The notes under the pieces are model-generated. The model had not been told where the DNA came from. It ran no database searches and saw only the letters and a program-made list of their open reading frames with translations. Below, in pieces: positions 5,118-9,627 of a stretch of 9,627 nt of DNA (position 1 is the stretch's first letter; each line of letters opens with the position of its first letter). This DNA comes from CAZNQW01 sp964575225. Its GTDB lineage: Bacteria > Chloroflexota > Anaerolineae > JAAYZQ01. The stretch is from contig CAZNQW010000148.1 in assembly GCA_964575225.1 (NCBI GenBank), positions 1 through 9,627 of the forward strand, written 5' to 3'. Both the position numbers and the translations under genes were made by a program.

Positions 5118-6041
5118 ATGCAATACGTAATCCGACGGCTGCTACAAACCTTCATCGTCATTTTTGGAGTCAGCATTTTTGCCTTTGGCATGATGTTCCT
5201 CACCGGAGATCCGACCGAAGTGCTGCTCGGTGAGGCCGCCAATTACATGACCCAGGAACAGATCGACGCCTATCGCCACCTGAAGGGATTCGATCGGCCC
5301 TGGTACGAGCAGTACATCTCGTTTGCCAGTGGAGCGATCCGGGGGGATTTTGGCGAATCGTCTCGCTACCATCAGCCCGCGTTCGACGTCGTCACCCATC
5401 GCTTTCCGGCCACACTCCAATTGGCGGTGGTGGCTCTGTTCATTTCGGTGGTATTTGCCATTCCCATTGGCGTGATTTCGGCCACCCGGCCCAACACCCT
5501 GATCGATCATATCTCTACGGTGATCGCCCTCATCGGCCAATCGGTGCCCAGCTTTTGGCTCGGCATCATGCTGATGTTGGTCTTTGGTGTCTGGCTAAGG
5601 TGGCTGCCCATTTCTGGCCGGGGCGACTGGAGAAACCTACTCATGCCGGCCTTTACCCTGGCCGCCTTTTCCCTGGCCCGCAACATGCGCCTCACCCGGT
5701 CGTCGCTGTTGGAAGTCATTCAACAGGACTATGTCCGGACGGCGCGGGCCAAAGGTCTGGCCGAAAACAAGGTCATTTACCTCCACGCCCTGCGCAACGC
5801 CCTTTTGCCCCTGGTAACGGCCATCGGCCTGCAACTCGGGTTCCTGCTGGGTGGCTCGGTGATCACCGAGAGCATTTTCGCCTGGCCGGGGGTGGGCCGC
5901 CTGATTGTGGAAGCGATCTATAACAAGGACTTTGCCGTGGTCCAGGCCGGCGTAACCATTCTGGCCACCGCCTTCACCCTGGTCAATCTGGGGATCGACC
6001 TGATGTACGCCTGGCTCGATCCTCGCATCCGCTATAGCTGA
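5118..6041 (+). CDS. Peptide-type ABC transporter permease (DppB/OppB-like)
   Basis: A 307-residue inner-membrane permease of the BPD_transp_1 family, first of the two subunits that form the channel. It starts with MQYVIRRLLQTFIVIFGVSIFAF, the standard first transmembrane helix of DppB-type proteins, followed by the external region with GDPTEVLLG and later hydrophobic segments at about 100-120, 134-160, 172-188, 228-250 and 275-296. The cytoplasmic EAA loop that docks on the ATPase is at about 199-226 (DYVRTARAKGL, then LHALRNALLPL), and FAWPGVGRL (254-262) and the C-terminal YAWLDPRIRY are family marks. ATG 5118 is chosen because GGAAG (5106-5110) lies 7 bases upstream and the protein then begins as its relatives do; an in-frame ATG at 5046 adds 24 unrelated residues. 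The next permease gene starts 18 bases after its stop. Confidence 0.95.
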   Translation: MQYVIRRLLQTFIVIFGVSIFAFGMMFLTGDPTEVLLGEAANYMTQEQIDAYRHLKGFDRPWYEQYISFASGAIRGDFGESSRYHQPAFDVVTHRFPATLQLAVVALFISVVFAIPIGVISATRPNTLIDHISTVIALIGQSVPSFWLGIMLMLVFGVWLRWLPISGRGDWRNLLMPAFTLAAFSLARNMRLTRSSLLEVIQQDYVRTARAKGLAENKVIYLHALRNALLPLVTAIGLQLGFLLGGSVITESIFAWPGVGRLIVEAIYNKDFAVVQAGVTILATAFTLVNLGIDLMYAWLDPRIRYS

Positions 6042-6059
6042 CAGAACAGAGGTCAAACG

Positions 6060-7007
6060 ATGTCCGAAGCCCGTAGACTTGCGCCGGCAGCCGAACCTAC
6101 TCAGAACCGACCCGTGCTGACCACCGATGGCGGGGCGATCCGGTCGCGTCCTCGATTTGCGGCGCTGCGCAGCCTGTGGCGCCACAAACTGGCGCTGATC
6201 GGCGCCTTGATTGTGGTCACTGCCTTCCTCATCGCCATTTTTGCGCCCCTTTTGACGCCTCACAACCCAGAGACGATTAACATCGTCCAACGCCTCCAGC
6301 CGCCGGGATGGCGCGCGCCCGATGGCACCCTCCACCTGCTGGGTACCGATACGCTGGGCCGCGATGTGCTGGCCCGCCTGGTCTATGGCGCGCGCATATC
6401 GCTGGCGGTGGGATTGTCGGCGGTATTGATCGCCGGATCCATGGGCGTCTTGCTGGGCCTCATCTCGGGGTATTCCGGTGGCAAAATCGACGACATCATT
6501 ATGCGTATCGGCGACATCCAACTCGCCTTCCCCTTTATCCTGCTGGCCATCAGCATCTTGGCCGTGCTGGGTCCTGGCGTAGGCAAGTTGATCGCCGTGC
6601 TGGGTTTCAGCGGATGGGTGCAATACGGTCGCATTGTCCGCAGTCAGGTGGTCTCTTTGCGCGAAATGGAATTTGTCGATGCCGCCCGGTCCATCGGAGC
6701 TCGCGACTGGCGCATCATGCTCCGGCACATCCTGCCCAACGTGTGGAGCGCCGTGATCGTCATCGCCAGTTTTTCGGTGGCCAGCACCATCATCAGCGAA
6801 GCCTCCCTGAGTTTTCTGGGGCTGGGTGTCCCGCCTCAGGTACCCACCTGGGGGGGCATGCTGTCCGAAAGTCGTGAGTATCTCGAGATTGCCCCCTGGC
6901 TGGTGGTATTTCCCGGCTTTGCCATTGCCCTGACCGTGCTGGGCATCAACGTGCTGGGCGATTGGATCCGGGACTTTCTCGATCCGCGCATGAAGAACCT
7001 GGTCTGA
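6060..7007 (+). CDS. Peptide-type ABC transporter permease (DppC/OppC-like)
   Basis: A 315-residue second permease subunit. Residues 1-33 are a cytoplasmic tail rich in Ala/Pro/Arg, residues 36-66 are the OppC N-terminal helix (LWRHKLALIGALIVV...FAPLL), and HLLGTDTLGRDVLARLVYGAR (92-112) is the highly conserved DppC segment. The EAA loop is at about 203-226 (EFVDAARSIGARDWRIMLRHILPN), followed by SEASLSFLGLGVPPQVPTWG (246-265) and the terminal GDWIRDFLDPRM. AGAGGTC (6048-6054) supplies the ribosome-binding site. It is in one transcription unit with the gene ending at 6041. The ATPase genes that usually follow (DppD/DppF type) are absent: the next gene encodes a serine hydrolase. Confidence 0.96.
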   Translation: MSEARRLAPAAEPTQNRPVLTTDGGAIRSRPRFAALRSLWRHKLALIGALIVVTAFLIAIFAPLLTPHNPETINIVQRLQPPGWRAPDGTLHLLGTDTLGRDVLARLVYGARISLAVGLSAVLIAGSMGVLLGLISGYSGGKIDDIIMRIGDIQLAFPFILLAISILAVLGPGVGKLIAVLGFSGWVQYGRIVRSQVVSLREMEFVDAARSIGARDWRIMLRHILPNVWSAVIVIASFSVASTIISEASLSFLGLGVPPQVPTWGGMLSESREYLEIAPWLVVFPGFAIALTVLGINVLGDWIRDFLDPRMKNLV

Positions 7008-7024
7008 TTGGTGTTCGCATCCGC

Positions 7025-7056
7025 CATCCTGCCTCCATTGACCCGTGGGCAGGATG
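7025..7056 (+). terminator. Hairpin after the second permease gene
   Basis: CATCCTGCC (7025-7033) pairs perfectly with GGCAGGATG (7048-7056) around a 14-base loop; CCGC (7021-7024) and GCGG (7061-7064) can extend it past a small bulge. It lies 17 bases after the permease stop with no T-run. It is a candidate weak terminator or 3'-end stabiliser dividing transporter from enzyme genes. Confidence 0.5.
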
Positions 7057-7148
7057 CAAGGCGGCGTCAGACCCATGGCCGACACGCGCGTCTGGATCGC
7101 AGGACCTTTTCTACCCTTTGACAATCTGGGGCATCGGCCAGATCGGGT

Positions 7149-7171
7149 GCGCACCCGTTCCCGGGGTGCGC
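7149..7171 (+). promoter_or_regulatory. Hairpin just upstream of the hydrolase gene
   Basis: GCGCACCC (7149-7156) pairs with GGGTGCGC (7164-7171), loop GTTCCCG. The left arm is also part of a 14-bp palindrome, CGGGTGCGCACCCG (7144-7157), so two alternative structures are mutually exclusive. The hairpin ends 16 bases before the GAAAGGA ribosome-binding site. Regulatory meaning is speculative. Confidence 0.4.
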
Positions 7172-7203
7172 GACATCGAGTCGACAGAAAGGAACGAGTA
7201 CGA

Positions 7204-8037
7204 ATGAACTCTACGGCATTGTGGCAGCGATTGGAAAATCAGGTCCACTGCATGGTCGGCGACTTTGCCGGCGTAGCCGGGGTCTGCCTGCGCGACCTGA
7301 CCCGCGGCGACGGCTTTGCCATCCAGGGCGACGAGCTGTTTCCCACCGCCTCCACCATCAAGATCCACGTGTTGACCCAGCTCTTGCTGCGCGCGGAACG
7401 GGGCGAGCTCGATCTGCGCCAACCCATCCAACTGACACCCGAATTGAGGGTGCCGGGCAGCGGTGTGCTGACCTACCTGGAAGGTCCGCTCGAGCTGACC
7501 ATGCTCGACGTGGCCATCTTGATGATCATCGTCTCCGGCAACACCGCGACCAACCTGTGCATCGACTGGGCGGGCATGGACGAAACCAACACCCTGCTGC
7601 GCCAAATGGGCCTGACTCGCACCACCCTCCGGCGCAAGATGCAGGACCAGACGGCCGTGTCCGAAAACCGGGAGAACATCTCCACCCCGGCCGAGTGCGT
7701 GCAGATGTTGGAACTGCTGTACCAGGGCAAGCCGACGCCCGCCGTCGCCGAGCAATGCCTGGATATCCTCAAAAAGAAAAAGAGCGGCCCCCTCTTTAAC
7801 CGCGCCTTCCCTGCCACCCTGCCGGTGGCCAACAAACCGGGAGGCATGGAACGGGTGCGCTGCGATGCCGGCATCGTCTACCTGCCACGGCGGCCCTACG
7901 CCCTGGCGGTGATGACCAAATTCGCCCTGTGCGAGCCGCCGGAACAGGAGCGCTTTGTCATCGACGTGGCGCGCACCATCCACCAGACCATGGCCGTGCT
8001 GGACACCTCCAGCGACTATGGGCAGGGGCTCCAATAA
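7204..8037 (+). CDS. Class A beta-lactamase-fold serine hydrolase, cytoplasmic
   Basis: A 277-residue protein of the beta-lactamase2 / class A-related serine hydrolase family. The nucleophile motif S-x-x-K is S50-T-I-K53 (in FPTASTIKIHVL), the SDN-type motif is S111-G-N113 (in MIIVSGNTATNL), and the KTG-type strand is K211-P-G213. In an ungapped comparison of the omega-loop region anchored on STP (160-162), I find no match to the deacylating Glu166 of true class A beta-lactamases; Lys145 falls there. There is no signal peptide, so it should act in the cytoplasm, not on periplasmic antibiotics. It probably hydrolyses an amide, peptide or ester, perhaps the imported ligand; it should not be read as a resistance gene. 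ATG 7204 follows GAAAGGA (7187-7193); an upstream frame from 7045 has no family similarity. The next gene starts 13 bases after its stop. Confidence 0.88.
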   Translation: MNSTALWQRLENQVHCMVGDFAGVAGVCLRDLTRGDGFAIQGDELFPTASTIKIHVLTQLLLRAERGELDLRQPIQLTPELRVPGSGVLTYLEGPLELTMLDVAILMIIVSGNTATNLCIDWAGMDETNTLLRQMGLTRTTLRRKMQDQTAVSENRENISTPAECVQMLELLYQGKPTPAVAEQCLDILKKKKSGPLFNRAFPATLPVANKPGGMERVRCDAGIVYLPRRPYALAVMTKFALCEPPEQERFVIDVARTIHQTMAVLDTSSDYGQGLQ

Positions 8038-8050
8038 CCGGGAGGAAACC

Positions 8051-8725
8051 ATGATCGTCATCAACCCACGGGTCGACCGCCTGCCGGCCGACCTGATCGA
8101 GCGCTTTAAATCCATCGAACCGGCCAGCGTCGGCCACATGATCGAATTTGGGTTCTGCGACCCCCAACTGCATCCCCTGTGGCGGCCCTGCAAGGTCGTC
8201 GGCCCGGCAGTCACCGTCCGCACGACTGCCCTGGACAGCACCATCGTCCACGTGGCCATCGACGCCACGGTGCCGGGCGACGTGCTGCTGATCGACCGCA
8301 ACGGCGACGACCGCCATGCCTGCTGGGGTGGCCTGACGTCGCTGGCAGCCCAATTGCGCGGGGTCGCCGGCGTCATCGTCGATGGCTGCGTGACCGACTA
8401 TACCGAGATCGAAGAGATGCGCTTCCCGGTCTATGGCCGCACCATCACCGCCCTGACCACCAAAGGGCTCGCCCTGGAAGGGGAGATCAACGTCCCGATC
8501 CAGATCGGCGGCGTGACCGTCCACCCTGGCGACCTGGTGGTGGCCGATTCTGACGGCATCCTGATCCTGACGCCCGAGCTAGCCGCCCAGGTGGTGGACG
8601 AGGCAGAGGCCCGCCAGAAGCGGGGCCTGTGGGTGCGCGACGAGTTGCTCAAGGGTACTCGCATTTCGGATCTGACCAAGGCCGCCGACAAGATCCGCGC
8701 CCGCATGGAAGCCGAAGCCGGCTAA
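8051..8725 (+). CDS. RraA-family protein with altered active-site motif
   Basis: A 224-residue member of the RraA / HMG-aldolase-like fold. The family includes the E. coli RNase E inhibitor RraA and metal-dependent 4-hydroxy-4-methyl-2-oxoglutarate aldolases/oxaloacetate decarboxylases; old databases label it menaquinone methyltransferase, wrongly. Recognisable parts are PGDVLLID (75-82), GVAGVIVDGCVTD (104-116), FPVYGR (125-130) and the end VHPGDLVVADSDGILILTP (157-175). The aldolase motif (D/E)-X20-R-D is not intact: G94 stands where Asp/Glu is expected and T115 replaces the substrate-binding arginine; Asp116 is kept. It may have another reaction or be a non-catalytic partner. The C-terminal helix (about 176-222) is longer than in the downstream paralogue. 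GGGAGG (8040-8045) is 5 bases from the ATG, and the gene is tightly linked to the hydrolase, 13 bases upstream. Confidence 0.9.
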   Translation: MIVINPRVDRLPADLIERFKSIEPASVGHMIEFGFCDPQLHPLWRPCKVVGPAVTVRTTALDSTIVHVAIDATVPGDVLLIDRNGDDRHACWGGLTSLAAQLRGVAGVIVDGCVTDYTEIEEMRFPVYGRTITALTTKGLALEGEINVPIQIGGVTVHPGDLVVADSDGILILTPELAAQVVDEAEARQKRGLWVRDELLKGTRISDLTKAADKIRARMEAEAG

Positions 8726-8843
8726 CGCGGACCTGGCACAGAATCGCCTGAGGTGGGTTGAATGGATCCGGTTCGTTTTCAGTGGACCCCCGTATGGACG
8801 CGAGCAGATCCACGGTGGGGATGACGTTTGCCCATCGACGCAC

Positions 8844-8870
8844 CGTCATGCCGGCGAAGGCGGGCATCCA
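8844..8870 (+). repeat. Interspersed repeat of the GTCAT...GGCATCCA type
   Basis: CGTCATGCCGGCGAAGG followed by CGGGCATCCA is a copy of a very widespread bacterial dispersed repeat whose two strands translate as VMPAKAGIH and WMPAFAGMT. It can fold as ATGCC (8848-8852) with GGCAT (8863-8867), plus two inner pairs. It lies in the 223-base gap between the two RraA genes, a second repeat family distinct from that at 291 and 619. The stretch just before it (GATCCACGGTGGGGATGACG, 8810-8825 region) may be part of the same or a related element. Confidence 0.75.
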
Positions 8871-8915
8871 TTCTCTGCCACGCACCATCTTGGCCGAGTT
8901 GGCAGCAGCCTTGCC

Positions 8916-8965
8916 AAGGAGGAACCGCTATCCTGATGGAAAGAGAAGATGCACATGGAACTTGA
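8916..8965 (+). promoter_or_regulatory. Strong RBS and out-of-frame 9-codon upstream ORF
   Basis: AAGGAGG (8916-8922) is the best ribosome-binding sequence before the second RraA gene, yet the first ATG after it (8936) is out of frame and encodes MEREDAHGT, ending in TGA at 8963-8965 inside the RraA coding region. The RraA frame has a TGA at 8934-8936, so it cannot start further upstream than 8949. Either translation is coupled through the short overlapping frame, or the AGAGAAG tract (8942-8948) serves ATG 8955 directly. A sequencing error is a third option. Confidence 0.4.
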
Positions 8966-9560
8966 GATCCTGAACCGGGTGACCACAGCCAACATCAGCG
9001 ACGTGCTGGGCTCGCTGGGCGTGCTGCACCCCGACATCCGCTCTATTGTGCCCGGCGCCAAGATGATAGGCCGCGCCTTTACCGTCAAGGCCTACCCAGG
9101 CAGCATTCTCACCGTCCACAAGGCCCTCACCGAGGCCGCCCCCGGCGACGTCATCGTCGTCGATGGCGAGGCCGACGCGCGAGGCGGCGCCCTGATGGGC
9201 GAGATCATGGCCCTGGAATGCCAGACCAAGGGCTTTGCGGGAGCGGTCATTGACGCCGCCGTGCGCGACGTGCCCGGCCTGATCGAATTGGGCTTTCCGG
9301 TGTTTGCCCGCGCCGTCACACCCCGCGTGGGGACCAATCGGCGGCTGGGCCAGACCCAGGTGCCGGTGAGCTGCGGCGGCGTGGTCGTCCAACCTGGCGA
9401 CCTGATCGTCGGCGACGACAACGGCCTGGTCGTCGTCCCTCGCGAGCGCGAAGCGGGATTGACCGAAGCCTTGGAAGCCTTGCTGGCCAAAGAGGAGCGG
9501 TTGGTGCAGGGCATTCACCAGGGCGTCTACCTGGTCAAAACCCTGGGCCTGGAGTTCTGA
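8949..9560 (+). CDS. RraA-family aldolase-like protein, motif intact
   Basis: A 203-residue RraA-family protein with the motif expected for metal-dependent HMG/CHA-type pyruvate aldolases or oxaloacetate decarboxylases: E85, then 20 residues, R106-D107 (in VIDAAVRD), preceded by GGALMGE (79-85). Other family marks are TANISDVLG near the N-terminus, PGDVIVVDGE (65-74), GFPVFARAVTPR (115-126) and CGGVVVQPGDLIVGDDNGLVVVP (142-164). The length is close to the family norm. It would bind Mg2+ or Mn2+ through the aspartate and a 2-oxo acid through the arginine, probably as a trimer or hexamer. Two starts are possible: ATG 8949 (MHMELE, used here) and ATG 8955 (MELEIL), which has AGAGAAG at better spacing. 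It is a distant paralogue of the preceding gene. Aldol cleavage or decarboxylation of a 2-oxo acid is likely; the substrate is unknown. Confidence 0.92.
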   Translation: MHMELEILNRVTTANISDVLGSLGVLHPDIRSIVPGAKMIGRAFTVKAYPGSILTVHKALTEAAPGDVIVVDGEADARGGALMGEIMALECQTKGFAGAVIDAAVRDVPGLIELGFPVFARAVTPRVGTNRRLGQTQVPVSCGGVVVQPGDLIVGDDNGLVVVPREREAGLTEALEALLAKEERLVQGIHQGVYLVKTLGLEF

Positions 9561-9562
9561 GA

Positions 9563-9618
9563 CAATCGCACAGTGCGGCTCCTGCTTTTGCAGGGCCCCT
9601 GCTCCGGCAGGGCGATTG
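9563..9618 (+). terminator. Nested hairpins after the last gene
   Basis: CAATCGC (9563-9569) can pair with GCGATTG (9612-9618). Inside it are two competing structures: CCCTGC (9597-9602) with GCAGGG (9607-9612), loop TCCG, or GCAGGG (9590-9595) against the same CCCTGC. It starts 3 bases after the stop codon of the last RraA gene. It lacks a downstream T-run within the window, so this is a candidate terminator or 3' repeat element only. Confidence 0.4.
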
Positions 9619-9627
9619 CCGCCGCAA

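Noticed and set aside
7118..7147. TTGACA at 7118-7123 as a promoter for the hydrolase gene
   Set aside because: At 16-18 bases downstream there is only AGATCG-like GC-rich sequence, with no acceptable -10 box.
5637..7154. 505-codon minus-strand open frame opposite the permeases
   Set aside because: The sense strand has unmistakable permease motifs; the antisense product is Gln/Gly/Arg/Asp-rich with no domain, again a GC-codon shadow.
7204..8037. Calling the hydrolase an antibiotic-resistance beta-lactamase
   Set aside because: It has no signal peptide, no evident Glu166 equivalent and KPG instead of KTG; its context is a catabolic import operon.
7111..8376. 421-codon minus-strand open frame opposite the hydrolase and first RraA gene
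   Set aside because: It spans two unrelated sense genes and the spacer between them, with no recognisable motif.

Overview
The window is GC-rich and reads as one end of a metagenome-assembled contig, most likely from Chloroflexota (Anaerolineae-like). The lineage is inferred mainly from the substrate-binding lipoprotein: its long Val/Glu/Lys/Thr linker after the lipid cysteine (VVEKVVT-type repeats ending in TPTPG) is a hallmark of lipoproteins in that phylum. All protein-coding genes are on the + strand. Bases 1-45 are not biological: they match the end of the Illumina P7 primer, an 8-base i7 index and the read-2 adapter, so the true sequence starts at about base 46.

Layout: (a) 46-205, the C-terminal part of a RidA/YjgF-family imine deaminase, cut by the contig end; (b) 206-753, a non-coding stretch with two inverted copies of a palindromic interspersed repeat and several GC-rich hairpins; (c) 754-2844, two tandem 344-residue D-2-hydroxyacid dehydrogenase paralogues, about 58% identical without gaps; (d) 2845-3205, a regulatory region with a near-consensus sigma-70 promoter, a 14-bp palindrome at the expected transcription start, a structured leader and an orphan Shine-Dalgarno sequence; (e) 3206-7007, a peptide-type (Opp/Dpp) ABC importer: lipoprotein receptor and two permeases, with strong hairpins between receptor and permeases and no ATPase genes; (f) 7204-8037, a class A beta-lactamase-fold serine hydrolase without a signal peptide; (g) 8051-9560, two RraA-family (HMG-aldolase-like) proteins separated by a second type of interspersed repeat.

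Taken together this looks like an uptake-and-catabolism cluster. The importer brings in a peptide-like or amide-containing compound, the cytoplasmic hydrolase may cleave it, RidA may clear enamine/imine intermediates, and the dehydrogenases and RraA-family enzymes may handle the resulting 2-oxo/2-hydroxy acids. The substrate cannot be read from the sequence. A recurring oddity is that both enzyme families occur as pairs in which one member has canonical motifs and the other carries changes at key positions: the Rossmann loop in the first dehydrogenase, and the (D/E)-X20-R-D motif in the first RraA protein. No mobile element with a transposase, CRISPR array, tRNA or rRNA gene was seen.
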